A DNA stretch of 34,139 nucleotides, taken from assembly GCF_001039355.2 (NCBI RefSeq), contig NW_019775735.1:868643-902781 (forward strand). The letters run 5' to 3'. Every line of letters begins with the position of its first letter. Positions within the stretch are counted from its first letter, which is position 1. Positions 1 to 10,201 of the stretch are shown here, piece by piece. The notes below the pieces were generated by a model. That model searched no databases, was not told the origin of the DNA, and saw only the letters and a program-made list of their open reading frames with translations. The stretch is from Lingula anatina (Eukaryota; Brachiopoda; Lingulata; Lingulida; Lingulidae). The position numbers and the translations under genes were made by a program.

Positions 1-39
1 ATTTTGTATATTACTTACAGTCACGTAGTAAAACCTCAC

Positions 40-205
40 CTGGTGCAACTTCTGGGCTAATACCTTGACTTGCCCATCTATGAGCCTGACATCTACTGCA
101 CCATGGCTTCCATATTCAGCAAACAAGTCTCTTTCCTTCCTGTGGGGGCTGTATGCCCAGGGAAAGTGGGCATCAGGCAGAGACATTTGACTTGCAAGGC
201 TGAGG
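40..205 (-). CDS. Internal exon of an unidentified gene running off the left edge
   Basis: Read on the minus strand, a TTTCCTTTCAG acceptor just above 205 is followed by about 55 open codons and a CAG|GTGAGG donor at 39-34. The peptide includes SLPDAHFPWAYSPHRKERD and ends near VLAQKLHQ. A second, stronger-looking donor (ACT|GTAAGT, plus positions 18-13) lies 21 bases further on, in the same open frame, so the exon could instead end at 19. An in-frame ATG at the peptide MSLPDAH could also make this a first coding exon. The composition (codon-rich, GC higher than its flanks) looks coding. I do not recognise the family and give no function. The gene continues beyond position 1 and points the same way as POLR1F. 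Confidence 0.45.
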
Positions 206-1085
206 CTGAAAGGAAAGCCCAATAGATACATGTATTAGTTTCAACTATTTTTGTCGTAGGTATCCAATTTATGCATGCTAAGCTAAAATCAATTAGCTAA
301 CAAATGCAATCTTCAAGAAAGGTCTACTTTTTTTTACAGTCCCTGTTATTTGCTTTAAAAAAATGTTTACTAGACTTGGCCTTCAGTTTTGCCCATTTTA
401 GTGAAATACAATCTATCCTTTAAAGCAAGACCAATCACTGAATTATTATCTACACGTTTCACTGTTTGGAATATTAGTGACCTACTACTGTACTTTAACT
501 GTTAAATGCAGTATAGCACATCAGTCAATTTAATTATATCTTTCTTAGTCACTTCCCATTGCATCTCAGCTTTTTTCAAGACGAGTTTTATCGTTTTTCA
601 TAAAGTTTATGTTATTACTTTGTCAAACAGTGAAATGTAATAGATTTGCACAAGTTTTCTTGAACACCTCACTTCACCTTAAAGCTAGATTAATGCTGAA
701 AATGTCATTGAATGGTTATGATATAAATTAACGTGCAGAACTTTCACTAAAGAGTACCAAGTTAATTATGCCCATTTACATTTATTATTCAAGCATCCAA
801 CACTAATCAATGCTGTTCAAACAATTTATTTCTCCATATCATACATTTTTCATAAAGAATAAAAATGTGCTCATTACTAATCTTACACATTTATTGCACA
901 CAAATATACGCAGTAGCAACATAATGCTTACCATATGTAGTACAATGTTTCATTTAATATAAATATTTGTTTCAAAGCAGTGTTAAGCATAATTCAAATA
1001 TTGCAACAGAAACACTGTTTTGTTTAGGGATATTGTCTGTACAATCCTGATCAATCTGTTAATGGCAACCAATAAATAAAACAAT
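206..1085. other. Spacer and POLR1F 3' UTR
   Basis: No credible coding exon is visible here. The sequence is AT-rich and unstructured. On the minus strand it begins with the POLR1F 3' UTR. Candidate AATAAA poly(A) signals for that gene (TTTATT on the plus strand) lie at 890-895, 825-830 and 781-786. The remainder is intron or upstream sequence of the unidentified gene at 40-205. Confidence 0.5.
781..895 (-). terminator. Candidate poly(A) signals of POLR1F
   Basis: Three AATAAA hexamers on the minus strand (plus-strand TTTATT at 890-895, 825-830 and 781-786) lie 190-305 bases after the POLR1F stop codon. The sequence alone cannot say which is used. Confidence 0.4.
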
Positions 1086-2051
1086 CTAGTCAACAATTTC
1101 TTTGTGTTTACGTTTTTTCTTCTTCTTGTGACTTTTATGGGATCCAATTCCAGAGTCATCGCTTCCTAATTTTTCTGATTTTATTGATGAAATATAGTTT
1201 GACATATCTTTTTCTTTCTTTTTCTTCTTCTTTTTGTGTTTTTTAGAAGTATTTGGATCATCAGTGCTTGAGTCAACTGTACTCTCTAAGACGCTTGATG
1301 TCAAAGTTTCAACTCGAATACTTTCAGACTTAATGTGTTCAACTTTCTGTTTTTTACTATGATGATCAGGTGTGCTTGTGTCAAAGGCAATGGATAACTC
1401 ATCATTTTTTCTCTTTAAAGATGATCCTTTTATGGGAGTTGGGCTTAAAAATTGATTCAAGGTTTGACTAGATCTGTTGGGAGTTTGGAAAGATTCCTCT
1501 CCTGTGTGATGTAACCTGCCCCTCAAAGAGAGCACTCTGTTATTAGAATACAAGTTCAAGACTTGGAATGTGACTTCTTGTCCAACTTTAAAGTTATTTT
1601 GCCAGTCACTATCTGCATCCCTTGGTTTGAGTATAGAAGCATTGAAGCACCGGTGCACTATACAGCCAATGTGGTCTCTGCCAAGTTTGTTGATCACACC
1701 CTTCAGAACACTGCCCTTGCCTGGCTGGAAGACTATGAAATCTGCCTGAATGTCCATGTGTACCCAGGGCTGAGACTCAATTACATTCCCAGTGTTCTGG
1801 AGCAACCTGACATTATCAAATGCTATCAAGACTCCTTCCATTTTATCAATATACAGCTGCAGTTCCATTGACAGTTGCTCCACTACTCCTTGCTTGACAT
1901 TTCCGATATATCTTGGGGACAGTAATACATGTTTTACACTGGTCTGAAGTTTAAAGCATGAATATGAGTCGGACATCAGCTCCTTTGCTTCTTGAAAAGT
2001 CAGAAACTGTCTTTCAGTAAAAGAATTCATCTTGCAAAATGGAACTGGCAT
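1086..2051 (-). CDS. POLR1F: DNA-directed RNA polymerase I subunit RPA43 (POLR1F/TWISTNB), intronless CDS
   Basis: This 321-aa protein matches RPA43, the Pol I stalk subunit (counterpart of Rpb7/Rpc25) that pairs with RPA14-type partners and contacts the initiation factor RRN3 in the nucleolus. Visible hallmarks are the N-terminal block around LLSPRYIGNVKQGVVEQL (residues about 43-60), the conserved ADFIVFQPGKGSVLKGVINK and HIGCIVHRCFNASI segments of the OB/S1-like domain (about 103-140), and a low-complexity tail with two lysine clusters flanking an SDDSGIGSHKSHKKKKKRK motif, as in the human tail. Human RPA43 is 338 aa, so this is full length. The start at 2051 follows an in-frame TGA at about 2105-2107. 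A second Met at residue 8 (2030) is an alternative. The CDS has no introns, although its neighbours have many. A possible 48-nt 5' UTR intron lies at 2123-2170. Confidence 0.93.
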   Translation of the reverse strand: MPVPFCKMNSFTERQFLTFQEAKELMSDSYSCFKLQTSVKHVLLSPRYIGNVKQGVVEQLSMELQLYIDKMEGVLIAFDNVRLLQNTGNVIESQPWVHMDIQADFIVFQPGKGSVLKGVINKLGRDHIGCIVHRCFNASILKPRDADSDWQNNFKVGQEVTFQVLNLYSNNRVLSLRGRLHHTGEESFQTPNRSSQTLNQFLSPTPIKGSSLKRKNDELSIAFDTSTPDHHSKKQKVEHIKSESIRVETLTSSVLESTVDSSTDDPNTSKKHKKKKKKKEKDMSNYISSIKSEKLGSDDSGIGSHKSHKKKKKRKHKEIVD

Positions 2052-3292
2052 GTCCCTTTCTGACCCAAAATAGTAAGCTGTCTCCGACTCGCAGATGAGG
2101 TGTGGGCTCCTTCAACGACAGTCTGTAAATGGTAAAAACGGGAATTTGTTCACTGGAGTTTTAAACTTACCCTAATATCATGCAGTTGAATCTGATCTGT
2201 GGGAGTGTAATGAAGAAAAAAATTGGCGCGAGAACAAGTTGGGGCATGTTCTTAATCAGACATTTTACTTATTTTCTCAATCCCATGGAAGAAAAATCGT
2301 GATTCGCTGGATTTTTTTTAAGTAGAATTTTATCATGATGCTTCCAAACAGCCATCCGCCATAACACGAAAAGAAACCGTATCATCATACCTACCCATCT
2401 GCTGGCTTTCGAGCACCACAGCACCATGTGCAAAATTTACGATAACTGTCAATGGGTACTGGACTGTAGTCCGTCAGATTCATCCGCTTTACAATTAAAA
2501 TCAAAATGGTAATACACGATGCAATTTTCAGTTAATCTTTCACCATTTCTTTTGTTCTAAAGAAAATAGAAATGATATATCAATTTTGTTTGGTATAGCT
2601 ATTCTGGTGAATCCAATATATAGTAACTACTTTATTTGCGTAGAAAATAAGAATTTCCGATGCTCTACGGTCATGCAGGGAAGTCTCTCTGCGTCAATTT
2701 AGGTAAAGTTTATTACTAAAAACAGAACATTTCATAATCAGTAAATGATGGAATTCATTCCAGATGATTTAGGGATGATAAAAGCTAATTTTGATTACGT
2801 GCATTTGATTATTTAATGCGAAATGACGTTATGGTTACTCAATGAGAGTCGGTACTTATTTTGACATTGTTTAGCAAGAATTAGTAGAGGGAGTTGTATG
2901 ATTATTGTCACTATCATTGTCAGGTTATTGTTCTCTCTTGTCGGTTGAAGGGCTTCTCTGATTTACCGTTGTTATGCCAACCTCTCAGAAAAGATAACAT
3001 TTTAACCATTTGGAAACTTTGCTCGTTTAAACATACAGTGTGGTAATGTGCAATTAAATCTACTGTATGACAGGAGACAGTGTATCAGAACTAATGCATT
3101 ATTTAATTATTTTGATGGGTGTTAAAACTTCTTGCATAAGTTTTGTGTATTAAGATACCATTCGTGGCAATCGTACTTTTCACTACTTTCATATATACTG
3201 TTTAATTAAGTTACTGTATGATGTATGTATAATAAACTGTACTTTCTTTAGCTTGCATTTTGTTTTTTTCTAGGATTACGTCAAGCTGGATA
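2052..3292. promoter_or_regulatory. Divergent POLR1F/KANSL3 promoter region with 5' UTR sequence
   Basis: This 1.24-kb gap separates the start codons of two divergent genes, so both promoters must lie here. The ATG exon of KANSL3 opens with a splice acceptor (TTTTTTTCTAG ending at 3273), which implies at least one upstream non-coding exon. A candidate donor is AG|GTAAAG at 2703. On the minus strand, GG|GTAAGT (2170-2165) and TTTACAG (ending at 2123) would define a very short 48-nt intron in the POLR1F 5' UTR. I see no clear TATA box or other named motif. Confidence 0.5.
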
Positions 3293-6200
3293 ATGAGTTC
3301 TGCAATAAAATCCACAATGAGTAGTTCACATACTGTGGGGGTAGGAGGAGATGCAGGCCAACAGCAACAGCAGAGGTTTCTTTTACAACTTGCTGGCCAA
3401 GAAGATGAGGTTGATCTCGTGTTGCTTGACCATTGTTATGCTAAGCCATGGAGTGCACATCCAGATGCCAGCAATGCAAAACCTCTGAAGATGCTCTTCA
3501 TGACTAAATTTCAGAGAGGACAAAATGCAGAACAACATGTGTAAGTTCTGATGTGATTTGGTTTGTGTGCTTGTCTTATCCCCCCCCCCCCCAATATTTT
3601 TTCCTTCCAGCCAAGGATTTTTACTTTTAACTAAATGAAATTCTAGAGATTTTCATACTTCATAAAATATTTATCTCTATGATATTTATGTTGACAGTGG
3701 TTGAAATCTCTGAGAATTACAGAAATTATTAGAGAGAACTTTTTCTGTACTTTTAGCTCAGGGGATATGCAGGTGGATGTGGTAAACCCTTCTTTCCAAT
3801 CAGCTCCTATCTATGACCCAGTGAAAGCTAGATCAGTGATGAATGAATGCGAGAGACATGTCAATTTTGCCAGGATGGAAGAAAAGCCTGGAGATTGGGA
3901 AGATACTGTAACAAGGTTTGTTTCTTATAAGTAATTTTTACCTATTATCGGTCTTATATATTAATGAATTTGAATATTTGCATTTGTTTAATTATAACCA
4001 AATCAAATTTTCAGTAAAAGGTGTGAATGATGCAATAAATGCATTTTAATGTATTGAAGTAGATCACTCATGTTATATTGTTGTGATGCATATGTTTTAA
4101 TAGAGTATGTATGATTTGGATTTTTAGAAACTGTAAGTCCATTTTTTACATAAACATTACATCAAGATGGAATATGTACACAAAATTTTATTCATGTATT
4201 TTTAGGACTGGATGGACCTTACAGCAAAATAAACTCTTCAATAAAGTCATCAAAATTCTTCAGTCTGACAGACTGTCTAGATTGGCATATGAAGGGGTGA
4301 GAAGTTGTTTATAAATAGAAAATTTGATTTTGAAAACAAAATTCAAGCTTTTTGTTTTGACTACTCTAATTTTATGGAAAAATTGCATTACTGGTATCAG
4401 TGGTATGCATGCATTTAATATCTGAAACATACCTTTCTTCATGTTTATGTATTTCAGCACAACAATGAACCCATAATGAGAAGATTAAGTGTGGATAAAA
4501 CAGCCAAAAGGTTTAGACAAGCCATGGGTTCAGTAGGATGGGTAAGTTATTGACTTTTCTTTAAAATTTATTTAAAATTATCAAATAAAATTTTGTTTCA
4601 TTGTATCTGTCTGTCTTTAAACTCAAATATCTGTTATTTTGGTGTTACCTTTCTTATTTAAGGTGTTTTAAAGTATTTTTTCAAATATCTGTTATTTTGG
4701 TGTTACCTTTCTTATTTAAGGTGTTTTAAAGTATTTTTTATGTACAGACACAGATGTGTCTGTACATATAGCCATCATCTGCGTCTGTCGTCGCCGTCGT
4801 CGCCGTCGCCGTGCACTTTTACCGATAACACGATAAATGGAAAACNCACTTAATTAGTTATTTGTGCAATATAATATTCTGCTTGGTATTTGCTACTGTT
4901 TTTAATTTTTCAGGACACAAAACTAACCCAGTGGTTACATGGAGTATTGGTGGATCACCTTAGTCTGTCATTCTTGTCAGCTTATTTAGATATTCTTCAG
5001 ACCTTAAAATCTAAGGTAGTTGGTCTCTTTCCTCTGTAACTTTTTCTGTATCTTCATTTTAAAACATTTTAACTAAGGTTGTGAACTCAGTATTTATGAT
5101 TTTTAAAACTATTTCTCCCTAGTGTTGTCAATTTAAAACCATGAACAAAATGTTACTTGATGTTTATTTCATAATCAAGAAATGAAGTAAAATCATTGCA
5201 TTGACTTTCAGATACCCTCTCTGATAGAAAAGATGATAGCTTTATCTACAACTGGTGGCAGGGCAAATGCAACTACAGCTGAAGCACTGAACTTGCTGTT
5301 AAAGCGCCCATGGGATCCTGTTTCTAGTGTCATGTCACAACATAAGCCAGTAAGTCTTCATTAATGTTTTATACTTTTTCATACGGATTTAGCATTAAGA
5401 TCTATTACCATGTCAACAGATTGATCAAAATCTGTCAAATCTGCTTTTGATTTGCAAAGTATAATTTGTTGTGCCAATTCAGTTGCAGTTACCTAATCTT
5501 TGGACTTTTTTTTTAGAAAAAACTTCCCGGAAACCCACTTCTCCTGATTGCCCCCAGTGGACCCACACACATCACTGCAGCCAACTCCAAGCGTAACAAA
5601 TTCTGGAACACTCAGATGTCTAATCAGGGTAAAGTGATACCAGTCACCCTTCACACAGTGAATGGTGGGAGTGGTGTGGGGATTGCCCAGTGTCTGGAAC
5701 ACATGATAGGAGCAGTCAGGACCAAGGTGCTGGAGGTGGGTAGCTGTTAGACTGTTATATATTGGACTACCCATGACACTGTCTTACTAACCTTTGTTTC
5801 ATTAGGTCAAACTCACAGGTCTATGACTTAAAGACTTGAAACTATTTGTATATTAAGTATTTTTAAAAATGTATTACCATGAGTAAAAGGATATGTAGAA
5901 ATATGCTGGCAAGGAAGGATTAACTAGAAATAGTTTGGATGTTAACAAATTTTCACAGATAAAAGAATATATTAATCTTCATGTTGATTTCATTTCCAGC
6001 TGAAAAGTCACTTTTCTAATAGACCGATAGTTTTGCTGGGGTGGAACATTGGTGCACTTGTTGCATGTCATGTAAGTGATTTTATACTTGTAAATATGAA
6101 AAATGTTTTTTTTTTAGTCATAAATACAGTACTTGCAAGAGTGCGTGTTGGGGAGGGGGGGTGGGAGACGGAGTAGAGCACACTTTGTATGCTGTTTGGA

Positions 6201-9200
6201 TAACAGTTTTTTATTTTGTTTCTATATAAAACACTTAAATGAGCTAAATGATTGTTCAGTGCTTAAGTTGTACCAACAGGTATTTTGATACAACAATTCA
6301 TCATCCCTCCTTATTTATCAAATGCAATCCTCTCATAAATCCAGGTATCCTTGGTCGAGTCTGTAACAGCAGTTGTCTGCCTGGGATTTCCATTCAATGG
6401 TATAAATGGACCAAGAGGGGTAAGTTGAAGTTCACAGTTTAAAAATTCTTAGAAGATCTGTCATGCTCATTTGATTTACAAGTTATATCGTTGCCATAAG
6501 AATAATTACTATATGCTGTGATAATGAATTGTAAAGTAAAGTGCAAAATTTGTTTTGAGCTTCATGAAGTCTTATTGAGACACTAATTAAAAAACTAGTG
6601 ACTTTTTTTTATATATTTTTAGTATATTAGTATATTTTGATTCAGGATGTAGATGATCCTCTGTTAGACAGCAGGACCCCCACACTGTTTGTGATAGGGC
6701 AACATTCTACTACATGTAGCATTGATGACATAGAGGACCTGAGAGAAAAGATGAAGTCAGAAAACAGTCTGATTGTTGTAGGGGGAGCTGACGATCAGTT
6801 AAGAGTGTCAAGAACAAAGAAAAAGCAGGAGGGAATTACACAGAGTGTTGTGGATAGATGTATACAGGTTTGTATTGAAATATATTTGTGGATAAAAATT
6901 TGCAGATGGAGATGGGTATGAGGCACGTTCAGTATTTGGCAGGACAAGCTTTCTTAAAATAAGTTTGACAATTTTATTGGAGCTGTTATGCTTCTTTATT
7001 CTTTAGATGTGATTTATTATTCAGGATGAAATAGCTGACTTCCTGGGTGGTGTCCTAACTCAATCTGCAGGTTCCAGTGCAGATGTACCAGAGTTTGTGA
7101 CTGAAAATGATGTTCGCAAAAAGAAGAAAAGAAAAGTCTCACGCGATCTCTCATTGGAAATGCGTAGCGATACATCATCACCTACTCTCCACAGAGTGGG
7201 TACACCTTCAACACCAGGAGAGGTAAGATACAGTGTTGAAAAAAATTCCTTTGAGTATCTCTTCTATTTTCTGATGGATCTGACATTATGTTAGGTATAT
7301 TTATCTCATATGTCTTGCACCTTCTTAACACAAAAATATTTGGATGAATGATTAAACATTTATTTGCAACTTTGAAATAGATGATTTTTCAATACCTGCT
7401 CTTATTTTGTATTTTAGAACTGAGTGCATTTTGTTCCATATTAAATTACTTTATTTTTCCTTTGTTTCCCTTCTTTAACTTATAAACTTAAAAGATTTTA
7501 TGGTCACCAGAGTTTGTTGTTGTTGCAGAGTTTGCAAAGCCTCCCAGGTACACCTTTGAGCCCCAAGCCAAAAGCTAGGAGCAGAACTGTCAGCCATTCC
7601 TCTGCAGCAAGCACAGAGCCAAGGAGCCCACTGAAAGTATCACCTGAGGATATGGTGAAAGGTATAAAAATATAAGTAAAATACATGTGTTTAGATAGTC
7701 ATCATATTTTGAAATGTGTAGATAGCAGGGATTGATCATTTTATTTCATATGAAAAGCTTTTATAATTTTTTTATAGAAGTTCAGCTATTGAACTTTTTT
7801 ATCATGAAAATAATTTAGCTGTGTTGGGAACTGCTGATGTTTAACATTATGTTACCATGAATATTGAACATTGTGACATTTGACAAATTTTAATCTTTGT
7901 ATTTAGGTAAAAGAGCAGCTGTGAAACGCAAAAGAAGTAAGAGTCCTGTTAACACATCAACTCCTGTAGTACCAACAAAAAGAAAAGCTCAGCGGTCCCT
8001 CAGTTCATCTTCTGACTTTTCAACAGCAACAAGTGGTTCCATTCCTATGTCACCAGCAAGGGGTTCTGTGGAACTAGCAGGTTTACTCACAGGTCAAAGA
8101 CCACTGACCACAGAAAATGCAAACGGACAAGGACAAAAATTAACCAGTGGTGGTGGAGCTAGCCAATCAATTCCATTGACAGTAAGCACCCATATTGCCA
8201 ATCAGAGTGGAATTGGGAAAGCCTTGAGTCCCATATCTTTAAGTAGTGCAGTGGGGCTGCACTCATCTGGTATACCATCATCATCATCATCATCATCTTT
8301 ATCTTCAGCTTCAACTCTGCCAGACACACTAACTACACTGGCGGCATATGCACGTCAGAGGAGCCCATTGAAGAGTATAGCTGGGATACCATTTCATATG
8401 ACCACTGCATCTACCACAGTTACACAGATACAGCAGCTACTTACATCTGGGACTAAAGTGACTCAGGAGCAGACAGATGCCTCAGCATTAAGGACAATTG
8501 CTTCAATTCCTTCAGTGTCTTCTAAGCTAACTCTGAATCAGCTGTCAGCATACTCAAAGCAGAAGTCTTCCTCAAACCTGGCCAGTCCTGATCATGAGAA
8601 AGTGCAGGCCATACAGAGATTACAATATCATGATTTTCCATTAACTACAGCAGCTATAAGCAGTAGCACTGGGACTGTTGCTTTCACCCAGGCTAAGATT
8701 CTCAGCACTCCTAGCATAGAACTGAAGAAATTGAACCCAGGAAGTGAGGGAGGAACCACACACCTCTCACTGACCAAGAGTCTATTAGCCTCTTCAGCAT
8801 CGTCCACGTCTAGTACCTTGGTTACACTTTCCGGTGGATCCAGGCAAGTTGGCAACAGCACGCCAAGCTCTGGAATAACAACAGTCTCGTCTTTAAGACA
8901 GCCGGTTGGAACCAGCCAAAGTGGACTGGCTTCCACATTTAGCAAAGACATATCTAAGCCTGTGACACATTTGGTCATTTCAACTGAGACATTGGGCAAA
9001 GTCTCTTCCCTCATGGAAACCTCAAAGCCTATCACAAAGGAGGCAGGTCATGCTGTTACAACTGTCATCCCATCTCAACTTCCAGTGTCTGGATTTCATA
9101 GCATTGCATCCACTCTCCAACAAACATCTACACCCTCACCTAACAGAACTACATCTCCAGCCAGCACAAATACTCTTGTGAGATCAAGTTCTGGCTCAAG

Positions 9201-9333
9201 CAGTAGTAAACCTTCAAACAAAGCTCCATCAACAGCTATCGTGTCATATTCCACCACATCTAAACCTGTGCTTACCAGCATTGCTGCCACCAGAACAAGA
9301 AGGATTAAGACTCCCAAGCAGTATGATCTTTAA
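3293..9333 (+). CDS. KANSL3: KAT8 regulatory NSL complex subunit 3 (KANSL3/NSL3), 13 coding exons
   Basis: KANSL3 is a subunit of the nuclear NSL complex, which directs the acetyltransferase KAT8/MOF to promoters; the human protein also binds spindle microtubules. Coding exons: 3293-3540, 3757-3915, 4206-4296, 4458-4541, 4914-5015, 5212-5349, 5517-5735, 6000-6071, 6345-6419, 6646-6867, 7025-7222, 7529-7661, 7907-9333. All phases agree and give 1055 aa. Diagnostic blocks are [102 protein letters not shown] and [12 protein letters not shown], all close to human. The fold is alpha/beta-hydrolase-like, but the nucleophile elbow reads GWNIG (Asn363, not Ser). The last exon (475 codons) is a Ser/Thr-rich, probably disordered tail ending [13 protein letters not shown], with an ATC-repeat poly-Ser run at about 8277-8297. 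Introns are short (about 190-370 bp); one holds a tandem duplication and a dispersed repeat. Confidence 0.95.
4623..4738. repeat. Perfect 58-bp tandem duplication
   Basis: Positions 4623-4680 and 4681-4738 are identical 58-bp units beginning TCAAATATCTG and ending GTATTTTT, in the KANSL3 intron between coding exons 4 and 5. The absence of any mismatch points to a recent duplication or an assembly artefact. The second copy abuts the hairpin repeat that starts at 4741. Confidence 0.95.
4741..4846 (+). repeat. Dispersed hairpin-ended repeat, copy 1
   Basis: The segment starts with a near-perfect palindrome at 4741-4766: 12-bp arms TGTACAGACACA and TGTGTCTGTACA around a 2-base loop. A GTC/GCC trinucleotide tract follows (about 4785-4811), then a unique tail containing GTGCACTTTTACC and ATAACACGATAA. 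The part from about 4758 to 4846 matches 23072-23157 in opposite orientation. It is a non-coding interspersed repeat of unknown class, perhaps a MITE or foldback. The tail ends at an ambiguous base (N at 4846). Confidence 0.85.
6150..6165 (+). other. Potential G-quadruplex motif in a KANSL3 intron
   Basis: GGGGAGGGGGGGTGGG lies on the sense strand of the intron between coding exons 8 and 9. It can supply four runs of three Gs with one-base loops. Folding is not shown by sequence alone. Confidence 0.5.
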
Positions 9334-9559
9334 CGAACTTTGCTACGACTAATGATCAGAATTACGCAAAATGTGAATTTGTGTAGATTTTTGAGTGTGA
9401 TGCATTTACATTTGACATGACTGTGAATTAAAAACAGTTATTAATGGTAAACTAGCAGGTCACTGGAACCTTGCAAATTGTTTACCCTACAGAACTATAT
9501 TGATACTTGTATTTCTTTAGAAAGTTGCAGCTTGATTGCAAACACAAATACTTGTTGGA

Positions 9560-9565
9560 AATAAA
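9560..9565 (+). terminator. KANSL3 poly(A) signal
   Basis: A canonical AATAAA lies about 230 bases after the KANSL3 stop codon, in AT-rich sequence, at the distance expected for a short 3' UTR. Confidence 0.6.
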
Positions 9566-10201
9566 CTTTTAAAAATGCATTTATACTGTAAATGAGGGTT
9601 GTCTTATTCTTATTTGATGTAATTTTAATTAAAATGTAAATTTTATTCTTCTAAATATTCTATTAACTGTTTCGGGGACTTATTTGACAGTTTTAAATTT
9701 GATAATTTTGAAAGCTGATGGATGTTCATGTGATCAAATAATTATGAGGTTAGGAAAGAGGGGCCCTTCATTTCCTGTGCTCTAATCAAAAAGAAAAATT
9801 ATCTAAATTTTCGCTCAGAAGTTAAATTTCCCCCTGCAAAGCCTGTCAAATAACGATCAAACACGATAATATCGCCAAGAACTCGAACGCAATCGCATCC
9901 ATGTGCGGTTGTGACTACTTGCATTGTGTTTCACTTTGACCTCGCACCTGTCAACCGTCATAGCAACAACATAACTGTGTACAGTCGGACTATTTATCAG
10001 GTGAACATATTCCTGCGCTAAAATTATTTTGAATTATTTGGGGATATTGTGCCTTGAAGAATGGTTATTTTTACAACATAATATTTGTTCTTTCTCAATA
10101 TTTGCATATGGTCTGTAAAAATACAAATGTGTCCAAACATTATTGGCAAACGAAGAACGACTTTATTTTGCGGAGACTGGAGTAACTCGGCAGAATCCAT
10201 C
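9566..10201. promoter_or_regulatory. KANSL3-FAM184A spacer with FAM184A promoter and 5' UTR
   Basis: About 640 bp separate the KANSL3 poly(A) signal from the FAM184A start codon. The segment around 9830-9990 is locally richer in CG dinucleotides than its surroundings, as often seen near animal promoters. No TATA box or specific factor site is convincing. The reading frame of FAM184A stays open upstream to about 10085, but the conserved protein begins at 10202. Confidence 0.4.

Noticed and set aside
1563-1871. 102-codon plus-strand ORF
   Set aside because: It is the antisense shadow of POLR1F, whose conserved protein lies on the minus strand.
8628-9317. Minus-strand ORFs of 135 and 73 codons
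   Set aside because: They are shadows of the large, Ser/Thr-rich last exon of KANSL3; their Leu/Val-rich translation is what reverse-complemented Ser/Thr codons give.
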